From NCBI RefSeq assembly GCF_003008615.1, contig NZ_CP027657.1, forward strand, positions 1,922,001-1,986,000: a DNA stretch of 64,000 nt, read 5' to 3'. The DNA is from Pseudomonas mendocina. Lineage in GTDB: Bacteria; Pseudomonadota; Gammaproteobacteria; Pseudomonadales; Pseudomonadaceae. This document shows positions 24,844 through 32,708 of the stretch, one piece after another (position 1 is the stretch's first letter; every line of letters starts with the position of its first letter). The translations under genes and the position numbers were made by a program. Under the pieces are notes generated by a model, which did not search any database, was not told the origin of the DNA, and was given only the letters and a program-made list of their open reading frames with translations.

Positions 24844-25785
24844 ATGCTGCCATCTGTCTCCTCCATCTTCTCCCGCCTGCGCTTCCGGCAGTTGCGCCTG
24901 CTGATCGCCCTTGGCGAGCAAGGCTCGCTGATCAAGGCCGCCGAACTGGTGTCGATCAGCCAGCCGGGGGCGACCAAGGCGCTGCAGGAAATCGAAACCA
25001 CCCTCGGCGCTCCGCTGTTCGTACGCACCAATCGCGGCCTGGAAGCCAACGAGCTGGGACACTGTGCGATTCGCTACGCCAAGCTGATCCAGACCGACCT
25101 GACCCATCTACGCGAAGAAATGCTCGGCATTCTCCAGGGCCACGGCGGACGCCTGTCCATCGGCGTGATCATGGGCGCGGTACCGTTCATGAGCGATGCC
25201 CTGACGCGCCTGTTGGAGGCGCACCCGGATCTGTCGGTGGAAATCGTCGAGGACACCAGCGCGCGCCTGCTCAGCCTGCTCGATCAGGGGCGCCTGGATC
25301 TGGCGATCTGTCGCACCAGCATCAGCCGCCAGCCGGAGCAGTACGACTGCATCGATGTTCGCGACGAAACCCTGGCCGTGGTCGCCAACCGCAACCACCC
25401 GCTGGCAGGCAGTGCGCAGTTGGAACTGGCCAACCTGGCCGACAGTCGCTGGGTCGTCTACTCGGCCAACATGCCGATGCGGCTCTCGCTGGAACACGAA
25501 TTCCAGCAGGCAGGACTGCGCTTTCCCTTGCACCTGCTGGAAACCACCTCGGCTTTCACCACGCTGTCGCTGCTGCAGAAGAATGTCGACCTGGTGGCCC
25601 TGTTATCGACCGATGTGGCGCGTTTCTGCACCGGCTTCGGCATGACCTGCATCCTGCCGTTGAGCCTGAAGAGCCGCAGCGAGCCTTATCAGTTGATCAC
25701 CCGGCGCGGCGTGAGCCTGTCCTCGATCAGTCGCCTGTTCATGGCGCAGCTCACGTCGGCGCAGGACGAGCACAGACTGCAGTGA
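24844..25785 (+). CDS. LysR-family regulator (second paralogue)
   Basis: A 313-residue LysR regulator with HTH FRQLRLLIALGEQGSLIKAAELVSISQPGATKALQEIETTLGAPLFVR. The effector domain includes GHGGRLSIGVIMGAVPF and VEIVEDTSARLLSLLDQGRLDLAICR. Alignment by eye with the regulator at 22590 shows identity across most of the HTH and much of the effector domain, so the two are paralogues, probably from local duplication. It is divergent from the iron alcohol dehydrogenase, its likely target. A GAGAAAG sequence lies about 10 bp before the ATG. Confidence 0.88.
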   Translation: MLPSVSSIFSRLRFRQLRLLIALGEQGSLIKAAELVSISQPGATKALQEIETTLGAPLFVRTNRGLEANELGHCAIRYAKLIQTDLTHLREEMLGILQGHGGRLSIGVIMGAVPFMSDALTRLLEAHPDLSVEIVEDTSARLLSLLDQGRLDLAICRTSISRQPEQYDCIDVRDETLAVVANRNHPLAGSAQLELANLADSRWVVYSANMPMRLSLEHEFQQAGLRFPLHLLETTSAFTTLSLLQKNVDLVALLSTDVARFCTGFGMTCILPLSLKSRSEPYQLITRRGVSLSSISRLFMAQLTSAQDEHRLQ

Positions 25786-25790
25786 CGCCA

Positions 25791-25862
25791 GTAGGGTGGG
25801 TTACGCCGCCACAGTGGTCGTGTAACGACTGGACAGCGTGGCAGGCGGCTAACCCACCCTAC
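25791..25862. repeat. Inverted GTAGGGTGGGTTA repeat pair
   Basis: GTAGGGTGGGTTACGCCGCC (25791-25810) and its near-complement ending AACCCACCCTAC (25844-25862) can form a large hairpin between two convergent genes. This is an extragenic palindrome of a type common in Pseudomonas genomes and may act as a bidirectional terminator. Confidence 0.6.
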
Positions 25863-25883
25863 GACTAGCCGACCTTACGCCTG

Positions 25884-27065
25884 CTAGAGCAGGCCGCGCG
25901 CAGCCAGGTTGCTCATCAGTGCGTTGAGGCCGAACTGCCAGACCGGTGCCTTGTCGCTGTGGTTGACGCTGTTGTGCAGGGCGCCGAGTTGCTCGCTGCT
26001 GATGATCACGCGATCGGCCAGCTTGTGGGTGAAGCCACCGCCTGGGGCATCGCGGTCTTCGGTCGGAGCGAACAGGGTACCGAGGAACAACAGGAAGCCA
26101 TCCGGGTACTGGTGATTGCGGTTGAGCGCCTGCTCGACCAAATCCAGCGGATCGCGGCTGATCTTGTCCATCGAGCTGCTGCCCTGCAGCACATAACCGT
26201 CGTCACCCTCGACCCGCAGGCGAACCACGGTGTTGCGTACATCGTCGATGTCGAACGTGTCGTCGAACAGGCGGATGAACGGGCCAATGGCGCAGGACGC
26301 ATTGTTGTCCTTGGCCTTGCTCAGCAGCAGCGCACTACGGCCTTCGAAGTCGCGCAGGTTGACGTCGTTGCCCAACGTCGCGCCCAGTACCTCGCCACGG
26401 CTGTTGACGGCCAGCACCACTTCCGGCTCCGGGTTGTTCCACACCGAACCGGGATGGATGCCAATCTCCGCGCCACTGCCAACGGCGGCCAGCACAGGCG
26501 CCTTGGTGAAGATTTCGGCGTCCGGGCCGATCCCTACTTCCAGATACTGCGACCACAGGCCTTGCTCCTGCAGCAGCGCCTTGACCTGCTGAGCCTTCTC
26601 CGAGCCCGGCTTGATGCTGGCGAAATCCTCGCCGAGCACATCCCTGACCTTGGCCCGAACACCTTCGGCCAGACTGGCATCGCCACCAGCACGCTCTTCG
26701 ATCACGCGCTCGATCATGCTCGAAGCAAAGGTCACCCCTGCTGCCTTGAGCACCTGTAGGTCGGCAGGCGCCAGCAGGCTCGGCAGCTCGGGATTGAAGT
26801 CAGCACCGCTGTTACCCAGCAAGGCCTCGACACTGCACAACGGCGTACCGCGCAGGCTCTTCAGCCTGGGCAGCAGGCCCTCCTGCTCGAACAGCCCGCT
26901 CAGGGTTGGCGCCAATGTGGACAGATCATAGACACCGTCCTCACGCAGCAGGATCGGCGCGGGCCCGGCGTGCTCTCCGGGCAACCAGGCACGACCGACG
27001 AGGGTTCCGCGCAAGCCATCGGTAGGCAAGGTATTGCTGGGCGTAAGGCGGAGAGCGTAGGGCAT
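25884..27065 (-). CDS. Fumarylacetoacetate hydrolase family protein (long form)
   Basis: A 393-residue FAH-family enzyme, longer than the common 280-residue type. The C-terminal catalytic region has the metal-binding pattern: VGIGPDAEIFTKAP, IGIHPGSVWNNPEPEVVLAVN (Glu ligands) and LGNDVNLRDFEGRSALLLSKAKDNNASCAIGPFI (Asp/Lys). This long type is found with aldarate, arabinonate and xylonate genes and probably acts on a 2-keto-3-deoxy or diketo acid. The ATG at 27065 follows AAGGACTTCGCC. It is divergent from the third LysR gene, which probably controls it. Confidence 0.82.
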   Translation of the reverse strand: MPYALRLTPSNTLPTDGLRGTLVGRAWLPGEHAGPAPILLREDGVYDLSTLAPTLSGLFEQEGLLPRLKSLRGTPLCSVEALLGNSGADFNPELPSLLAPADLQVLKAAGVTFASSMIERVIEERAGGDASLAEGVRAKVRDVLGEDFASIKPGSEKAQQVKALLQEQGLWSQYLEVGIGPDAEIFTKAPVLAAVGSGAEIGIHPGSVWNNPEPEVVLAVNSRGEVLGATLGNDVNLRDFEGRSALLLSKAKDNNASCAIGPFIRLFDDTFDIDDVRNTVVRLRVEGDDGYVLQGSSSMDKISRDPLDLVEQALNRNHQYPDGFLLFLGTLFAPTEDRDAPGGGFTHKLADRVIISSEQLGALHNSVNHSDKAPVWQFGLNALMSNLAARGLL

Positions 27066-27151
27066 GGCGAAGTCCTTCTTCTTATGCGAATGGAAATGCC
27101 TGCAAGGCACCCTGGGTGCGCTCAGGCCGGCCGACCTTATCTCTCCATTCG

Positions 27152-27201
27152 CGATAACCACCAATGACTATTAGTCAGTCCGCGATATGATCCGGTTATC
27201 G
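27152..27201. promoter_or_regulatory. Operator-like palindromes between FAH and LysR genes
   Basis: CGATAACC (27152-27159) pairs with GGTTATCG (27194-27201). Inside lies a second palindrome, TGACTA-T-TAGTCA (27165-27177). Both are in the 158-bp divergent interval and are candidates for the third LysR regulator's site. Confidence 0.45.
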
Positions 27202-27223
27202 AGTATTCCTGAGCACAGCGGCC

Positions 27224-28180
27224 ATGAACCAAACCGGCAATCTCCCGACCCTTCACAACTGGCTACGTTTCCGCCACCTGGCGCTGATCGACAGCCTGGC
27301 GCGCACCGGCAACATGCACAGCAGCGCGCAGCAGCTGGGGCTGAGCCAGCCGGCAGTGAGCAAGATGCTGCGCGACATCGAGAACCAGTTCGGCTTCACC
27401 CTGTTCGAGCGTCTCAACCGCGAGCTGCCAGCCACCGAGCTGGGCGCCGAGGTGGTGGCCTATGCCCAGCGTGCGCTGAATGACTGCCAGACCTTCAGTT
27501 ATCGCCTGGAAAGCCTGCGCCAGGGCGGCCATGGCTATCTCAAGGTCGGTGCGATCTTCGCCGCCACCGCCCACGCCCTGCCGGAAACGCTGCTGCGCCT
27601 GAAAGGCCGGCGGCCGCTGCTGACCATCGAGTTGCTGGAAGACACCAGCGATCACCTGCTCAAGCTGCTGGAGCACAAGCAACTGGATCTGGTGGTCGGT
27701 CGCTTCACCGACCATCCGCAGCGCCAGCGTTTCGACTTCACCGCGTTGGCCGAGGAGCCCTTCATCCTCATCGCCCGCACCGAACACCCGCTGTGCAATC
27801 GGCAACAGGTCTCGCCATCGCAGCTCACCGAATGGCCCTGGGTGCTCTACCCACTCAACACCCCGCTACGCCAGTCGCTGGAACAATCCTTCAGCGACGC
27901 GGGAGTGAATCCGCCGGCCAACGCCATCGAGACGACCTCCGTGCAAACGACGTTGAAGATGCTCTGCAACAGCGACACCCTGGCTCTGCTACCAGAGGCG
28001 GTGGTGCGGCAAAACCTGCTCGATGGCAGCCTGAAACAGATCCAGACGAGCCTGGCGCCCTCTCCGCTGGCCTATGGCGTGCTGCTACGCAAGGACGAAC
28101 CCATCTCCTCCGCAGCCCGCGACTTCATTGACGCCCTGCGCACCGTCATCCGCGATGAATCATCAGCGAATAACCCCTAG
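27224..28180 (+). CDS. LysR-family regulator (third)
   Basis: A 318-residue LysR regulator with HTH WLRFRHLALIDSLARTGNMHSSAQQLGLSQPAVSKMLRDIENQFGFTLFER and effector domain GGHGYLKVGAIFAATAHALPETLLRLK, IELLEDTSDHLLKLLEHKQLDLVVGR. It is related to, but clearly more distant from, the two paralogues upstream. It lies between the divergent long FAH gene and the co-directional tripartite transporter genes, so it could control both. No strong ribosome site precedes the ATG at 27224. Confidence 0.87.
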   Translation: MNQTGNLPTLHNWLRFRHLALIDSLARTGNMHSSAQQLGLSQPAVSKMLRDIENQFGFTLFERLNRELPATELGAEVVAYAQRALNDCQTFSYRLESLRQGGHGYLKVGAIFAATAHALPETLLRLKGRRPLLTIELLEDTSDHLLKLLEHKQLDLVVGRFTDHPQRQRFDFTALAEEPFILIARTEHPLCNRQQVSPSQLTEWPWVLYPLNTPLRQSLEQSFSDAGVNPPANAIETTSVQTTLKMLCNSDTLALLPEAVVRQNLLDGSLKQIQTSLAPSPLAYGVLLRKDEPISSAARDFIDALRTVIRDESSANNP

Positions 28181-28208
28181 TTATGACTCGATGAAAAAGC
28201 CTCATTAG
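28178..28208 (+). promoter_or_regulatory. Weak copies of the cluster motifs before the transporter
   Basis: TAGTTATGAC (28178-28187) matches the complement of GTGATAACTT in 8 of 10 bases. CTCATTAG (28201-28208) is the exact complement of CTAATGAG at 24803. Together they lie about 130-160 bp before the transporter start. Confidence 0.3.
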
Positions 28209-28335
28209 ACACCTCCCCGAGAGTTGCCTAGCTTCGGCCAGGCTTTGATTCCACGCCGTGCCGTCTGCCTGGCCGACTCGTTCAAGCGGAACCTAGCTGC
28301 ACCTCACTCAAAATAACTTCAATAGGTGAACCTTC

Positions 28336-29319
28336 ATGACCAAGCTAAGCACGCTGCTTCGCCCGCTCAGCCTCGCCCTCGGCCTTTCCCTGCTGGGCGC
28401 CCCGGTGGCCGCCATGGCCGAATACCCGAACAAGCCCATCCAACTGATCGTGCCCTGGGCCGCCGGCGGCGGCAGCGACTCTGCCGCACGCGGCATCGCC
28501 ACCGCACTGGAGAAAGAACTCGGTGTCACCATCAACGTGGTCAACCGCCCAGGTGGCGGCAGCGTGGTGGGCCACACGGTGATGGCCAGTGCCAAGCCCG
28601 ATGGCTACACCCTGGGCTTCGTGACCGGTGAGCTGAACATGATGCACTGGCAGGGTCTGACCAAGATCACTCACGAAGACTTCACCCCCCTGGCCATGAC
28701 CAACTATGACTACCCGGGCGTACAGGTCAGCACCGATGCACCGTACAGCAACGTCGAAGAACTGCTGAAAGACATCGACGAGAAGCCTCAGGGCACCTTC
28801 AAGGCTTCCGGCACCGGCATGGGCGGCATCTGGCACGTGGCCTTCGCCGGCCTGCTGATGGATCGCGGCATCGAACCCAACAAGGTCACCTGGATTCCCA
28901 GCCAGGGCGCCGCACCGGCCATGGTCGAACTGGCTGCTGGCAGCATCGAACTCGTGCCGTCGTCGGTACCCGAAGCCCGCTCGATGATCGACGCAGGCAA
29001 GGCCAAGGGCCTGGCGATTCTTTCGCCTGAGCGCAACCCGGCCTTCCCGGATATCCCGACCCTCAAGGAAAGCATCGGCAGCGACTACTCGCTGGGCGAA
29101 TGGCGCGGCGTAGCCGGCCCCAAAGGCATGGATCCAGCCGTAGTGGCCAAACTCGAAGATGCTCTGGAGAAGGCCTACAACAGCGAGTTCTACCAGGACT
29201 TCATGAAGCGCCAGGGCTTTGGCGTGGAGTGGCATAAAGGTGCGGACTTCAAGCAATTCCTCGTCGAGAACAACGCCTATATGGGCGGCATCATCGAAAA
29301 GATCGGCTTGAAGAAGTAA
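28336..29319 (+). CDS. Tripartite tricarboxylate transporter substrate-binding protein (TctC/Bug type)
   Basis: A 327-residue periplasmic binding protein with signal peptide (about 1-28, cleavage near AMA-EYP). The mature start YPNKPIQLIVPWAAGGGSDSAARGIA is the Bug/TctC family signature, followed by VTINVVNRPGGGSVVG and PDGYTLGF. These proteins bind carboxylates such as citrate, aromatic acids or sugar acids. It is the first gene of a four-gene plus-strand operon (TctC-TctB-TctA-dehydrogenase). The substrate is unknown but probably the acid metabolised by the cluster. Confidence 0.9.
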   Translation: MTKLSTLLRPLSLALGLSLLGAPVAAMAEYPNKPIQLIVPWAAGGGSDSAARGIATALEKELGVTINVVNRPGGGSVVGHTVMASAKPDGYTLGFVTGELNMMHWQGLTKITHEDFTPLAMTNYDYPGVQVSTDAPYSNVEELLKDIDEKPQGTFKASGTGMGGIWHVAFAGLLMDRGIEPNKVTWIPSQGAAPAMVELAAGSIELVPSSVPEARSMIDAGKAKGLAILSPERNPAFPDIPTLKESIGSDYSLGEWRGVAGPKGMDPAVVAKLEDALEKAYNSEFYQDFMKRQGFGVEWHKGADFKQFLVENNAYMGGIIEKIGLKK

Positions 29320-29389
29320 GCCGGCCTCCTACAGGCGACGCATCGAAAGGGCGTCGCCTGTCTCCGTTCTGCGGTAAGAGAACTCCCTT

Positions 29390-29845
29390 ATGAAAGATCT
29401 AATCCTCGGCATCGTCTTTATCGCCCTGGGTATCACCGTCTGGGTACTGGCACAGGGTTTCCCTGCGGTTCCCGGCATGAAGTACGGCGCCAGCATGTTC
29501 CCCAGCATGATTGCCGGCGGCATGGTCATCGGCGGTGTTCTGCTGAGCTTCGTCACCGTGCGCAAGATGCGTCGCACAGCCAGCCCCAATGTAGGCAGTG
29601 GTGGCTTTGCCCTACCCCATATCGGTTTGCTGGTGCCCTGCCTGATGGTGGTGGCCTACATCTATCTGAGCGAAGTGATTGGCACGGCCCTGACCATGGT
29701 GCTGGTCATGCTGGTGCTGCTGTTCCAGGGCGGCGTGCGCTGGCTACCGGCAATACTGATCAGCGTCGTCTCCGCGGCTGTCATCAGCCTCTCCTTCGGG
29801 CACATGCTCAAAGTGCCGCTCCCTATCGGGCCTTTCGGTTTCTGA
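29390..29845 (+). CDS. Tripartite tricarboxylate transporter small membrane subunit (TctB type)
   Basis: A 151-residue membrane protein with four hydrophobic segments: LILGIVFIALGITVWVLAQGF, FPSMIAGGMVIGGVLLSFV, IGLLVPCLMVVAYIYL and MVLVMLVLLFQ...ILISVVSAAVISLSF. The motif PGMKYGASMFPSMI is typical of TctB. The position between the binding protein and TctA confirms it. Confidence 0.87.
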   Translation: MKDLILGIVFIALGITVWVLAQGFPAVPGMKYGASMFPSMIAGGMVIGGVLLSFVTVRKMRRTASPNVGSGGFALPHIGLLVPCLMVVAYIYLSEVIGTALTMVLVMLVLLFQGGVRWLPAILISVVSAAVISLSFGHMLKVPLPIGPFGF

Positions 29846-29855
29846 GGCGCAGTCC

Positions 29856-31376
29856 ATGAACGCACTATTCGACGGCATTCTGCTGGTCTTCAATTTCCAG
29901 ACGCTGCTGGTGATTCTCGCCGCGGCGATCTTCGGCGTCTTCGTCGGCGCCATCCCGGGCCTGTCCGCCACCATGGCCGTGGCCCTGCTGGTACCGGTCA
30001 CCTTCGCCATGGAGCCGACCGCGGCCATCGCCGCGATCATCACCACTTCAGCGATGGCGATCTTCGCCGGCGACATTCCCGGCGCCTACCTGAATATTCC
30101 CGGCACGCCGGCATCGGCGGCCTACGTCAGCGATTGCGCAGCACTCGGCCGCCAGGGCCGTGCTCGCGAGTGCCTCGGGGTCAATCTCACCTGCTCGGTG
30201 ATCGGCGGCCTGTTCGGCACCACGGTGCTGGTGCTGGTGGCGCCTTCGTTGGCCGAATTCGCCCTGAACTTCAGCTCCTTCGAATACTTCTGGCTGGCGG
30301 TGCTGGGCCTGAGCAGCGCGGTATTCATTTCCACCGGTTCGGCGATCAAGGGCTTCCTCTCGCTGATGGTCGGCTTGCTGCTGTCCACGGTCGGCCTCGA
30401 CCTGGTCACCGGTGCGCCGCGCTTCACCTTCGATGTGCCGGATCTGATGGCCGGGATCAACTTCATCCCGGTGATGATCGGCTTCTTTGCCATGTACGAA
30501 GTGATGAAGCTGTACAGCAGCCGCGAGAAAGGTGACACCAACCAGACCATTCCCAAACAGCACGGCGACGTCTTCAGCAAGGTGCCGATGCACCTCAAGC
30601 GTTACTGGAAGAGCGTGTTCCGTGGCAGCAGCGTCGGCGGTTTCATCGGCATCCTGCCGGGTGCCGGTGCCGATATCGCCGCGTGGATCGCCTACGCCAT
30701 CAGCAAGAAGCGCTCGAAGACCCCGGAGAAATTCGGCACCGGTCACGTCGAGGGGCTGGTCGACGCTGGCTCGGCGAACAACTCGGCGGTCGCCGGTTCC
30801 TGGGTTCCGGCACTGGTGTTCGGCATCCCTGGCGACTCGATCACTGCCATCGTCATCGGCGTGCTGTACATGAAGGGCATGAACCCCGGCCCGACCATCT
30901 TCATGGACAACAGCGCCATGGCCTACGGTCTGTTCACCGCCTTCTTCGTCGCCAACCTGGTGCTGTTGCCGATCGGTTACCTGGCCATTCGCAGCGCCCA
31001 CGTGTTCGCCGTGACGCCGCTGCGCGTGTTGATGCCGATCATCCTGTGCTTCTGCATCGTCGGCGCCTTCGCCATCAACAACAGCCTGACCGATGTGTGG
31101 ATCATGCTGATCTGCGGCGTGGTCGCCTACCTGATCGCCACCGCCGAAGTGCCGCTGGCACCAGCGATCCTCGGCCTGGTGCTGGGCAACATCCTGGAAA
31201 CCAACTTCATGACCTCGATGCTCAAGGCCAACGGCAACCTGGGGGCCTTCATCGAACGCCCGATCAGTGCCTGCCTGGCCCTGTTCGTCGTGCTTATCGC
31301 GCTGTTCCCGCTGCTCGCCAAGCTGTGGCGCAAGCGCGGCAACGCCCCTCTGGCCCCGAAGGAAGTCATTGAATGA
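29856..31376 (+). CDS. Tripartite tricarboxylate transporter large membrane subunit (TctA type)
   Basis: A 506-residue membrane protein with about twelve hydrophobic segments. The conserved TctA blocks are VFVGAIPGLSATMAVALLVPVTFAM near 30-55, PGAYLNIPGTPASAA near 70-85 and VEGLVDAGSANNSAVAGSWVPALVFGIPGDSITAIVIG near 297-335. It forms the transport channel with TctB, powered by an ion gradient. TGAGGCGCAGTCC precedes the ATG. Its end overlaps the next gene by 4 bp (ATGA). Confidence 0.92.
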   Translation: MNALFDGILLVFNFQTLLVILAAAIFGVFVGAIPGLSATMAVALLVPVTFAMEPTAAIAAIITTSAMAIFAGDIPGAYLNIPGTPASAAYVSDCAALGRQGRARECLGVNLTCSVIGGLFGTTVLVLVAPSLAEFALNFSSFEYFWLAVLGLSSAVFISTGSAIKGFLSLMVGLLLSTVGLDLVTGAPRFTFDVPDLMAGINFIPVMIGFFAMYEVMKLYSSREKGDTNQTIPKQHGDVFSKVPMHLKRYWKSVFRGSSVGGFIGILPGAGADIAAWIAYAISKKRSKTPEKFGTGHVEGLVDAGSANNSAVAGSWVPALVFGIPGDSITAIVIGVLYMKGMNPGPTIFMDNSAMAYGLFTAFFVANLVLLPIGYLAIRSAHVFAVTPLRVLMPIILCFCIVGAFAINNSLTDVWIMLICGVVAYLIATAEVPLAPAILGLVLGNILETNFMTSMLKANGNLGAFIERPISACLALFVVLIALFPLLAKLWRKRGNAPLAPKEVIE

Positions 31377-32419
31377 ATCGTATCGCCCCGCAAGCGCTGG
31401 AGCGCTTCATCGAACAACTGTTCCTCGATGCCAAGGTCAGCCCCGACGTCGCCGCCGTGGTCAGCCGCGTGCTGGTCGAAGGTGACCTGCTTGGCCATCA
31501 CACCCATGGCGTGAAACTGGCCCAGGGTTACCTCAAGGATCTGCGCAGCGGCCAGGCCAAGGGCGATGCCGCAAGCCTGCAGATCGTCCGTCAGACACCG
31601 GCGGCACGGCTCTACGACGCCAGCTACCTGCTCGGCCCGTACTGCGTCGAGCAGGCCCTGGACTTCACCGCCGAGGCCGCGCGTACCTTCGGTATCGGTG
31701 TGGCCACGATCCGTCGTTCGCACCATATCGCCTGCCTGGCCGCCTACCTGCAACGCTACACCGAGCAGAACCTGATCCCGCTGGTACTGACCTCCGATCC
31801 GGCCGTGGCCTCGGTGGCACCGCACGGCGGCCTCGATCCGGTGTACACACCCAACCCGCTGGGCATCGGCATTCCCACCGGCGAGAAGCCGATCCTCATC
31901 GACGTCAGCATGTCGACCATCACCAACGGCCTGGTCAACAAGACCCACCAGGCCGGTGGCCAGCTGGAACATGCCGCGCTGATCGGCCCGGACGGCCAGC
32001 CAACCCGCGATACCGCGGCCTACTTCGGCACGCCACAAGGCGCGATCCTGCCGCTGGGCAGTCTGGAATTCGGCCACAAGGGTTTCGCCCTCGGCACCAT
32101 GGTCGAGGCGCTGACGGCGGGGCTGGGCGGTTTCGGCCGCAAGGATGGCGTCAAGCAATGGGGCGCGGCAGTGACCGTGCTGACCTTCGACCCGGCGTTC
32201 TTCGGTGGCGTCGATGAGCTGAAAGCCGAGATGGATCACTTCGTCGGCGCGTGCCTGGAGAGCCGTCCGCGCGTGGCACAAAGCCCGGTGCGCATGCCGG
32301 GTCACGCCGGTATCGCGCGCAGGGCAAAAGCCTATGAGCAAGGGCTGGAGTTGCCGGACGATGTGCTGGCAGCGCTGCGCGGTGCGGCCAGTGAAGGCGG
32401 CGTCGAATACCCGTTCTAA
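31373..32419 (+). CDS. Malate/L-lactate dehydrogenase-family (Ldh2) oxidoreductase
   Basis: A 348-residue NAD(P)-dependent oxidoreductase of the Ldh2/YlbC/YiaK/DpkA fold, unrelated to classical Rossmann dehydrogenases. Features are GDLLGHHTHGVKL near residues 37-49 (catalytic His), RSHHIACLAAYLQRYTEQNLIPLVLTSDPAVASVAPHGG and LGIGIPTGEKPILIDVSMS. Family members act on malate, 2,3-diketo-L-gulonate, ureidoglycolate or Delta1-piperideine-2-carboxylate. Translational coupling to TctA argues that it oxidises or reduces the imported acid. Confidence 0.87.
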   Translation: MNRIAPQALERFIEQLFLDAKVSPDVAAVVSRVLVEGDLLGHHTHGVKLAQGYLKDLRSGQAKGDAASLQIVRQTPAARLYDASYLLGPYCVEQALDFTAEAARTFGIGVATIRRSHHIACLAAYLQRYTEQNLIPLVLTSDPAVASVAPHGGLDPVYTPNPLGIGIPTGEKPILIDVSMSTITNGLVNKTHQAGGQLEHAALIGPDGQPTRDTAAYFGTPQGAILPLGSLEFGHKGFALGTMVEALTAGLGGFGRKDGVKQWGAAVTVLTFDPAFFGGVDELKAEMDHFVGACLESRPRVAQSPVRMPGHAGIARRAKAYEQGLELPDDVLAALRGAASEGGVEYPF

Positions 32420-32451
32420 GGACGCCTGAAGCGCAATACCGCTCGGTCAAG

Positions 32452-32490
32452 GAAAACGCCGCGATCCTGCAAAGCAGTCGCGGCGTTTTC
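32452..32490. terminator. Terminator after the transporter operon
   Basis: A 13-bp perfect stem GAAAACGCCGCGA / TCGCGGCGTTTTC with a 13-nt loop, 32 bp past the stop. A and T runs at the arms allow termination in both directions. Confidence 0.75.
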
Positions 32491-32516
32491 TTGCTCGTTC
32501 GAAAAGCCGTGAGCAC

Positions 32517-32577
32517 GTAGCCCGGATGCAATCCGGGGATTTCGCGGCGAGGACTTCCCGGATTGCATCCGGGCTAC
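32517..32577. repeat. REP-like inverted pair GTAGCCCGGATGCAATCC
   Basis: A perfect 21-bp inverted repeat (32517-32537 and 32557-32577) begins GTAGCCCGGATGCAATCC and has a 19-bp spacer. It lies between the convergent transporter operon and the TRAP-linked operon. This is a Pseudomonas extragenic palindrome type. Confidence 0.75.
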
Positions 32578-32583
32578 GGGTAA

Positions 32584-32646
32584 GGTGCGCCACGCGCACC
32601 AACAGCTAATGCCGTGGGTGAAATCGGTGCGCACGGCGCACCCTAC
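32584..32646. repeat. Inverted GGTGCGC...GCGCACC repeat pair
   Basis: GGTGCGCCACGCGCACC (32584-32600) and GGTGCGCACGGCGCACCCTA (32626-32645) are near-complementary (one or two mismatches). The same family occurs at 52903-52967 as a fuller pair. It lies directly after the preceding REP-like pair. Confidence 0.65.
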
Positions 32647-32653
32647 CGGGACG

Positions 32654-32700
32654 GAAGAAAAAACTGCCTCGCACCTGCGTTATTGGGGAGTGCGAGGCAG
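32654..32700 (-). terminator. Terminator of the TRAP-linked operon
   Basis: On the minus strand, CTGCCTCGCA / TGCGAGGCAG (10-bp perfect stem, 17-nt loop) is followed by TTTTTTCTTC. It lies 9 bp past the stop of the FMN dehydrogenase gene. Confidence 0.75.
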
Positions 32701-32708
32701 TGGGAAAA

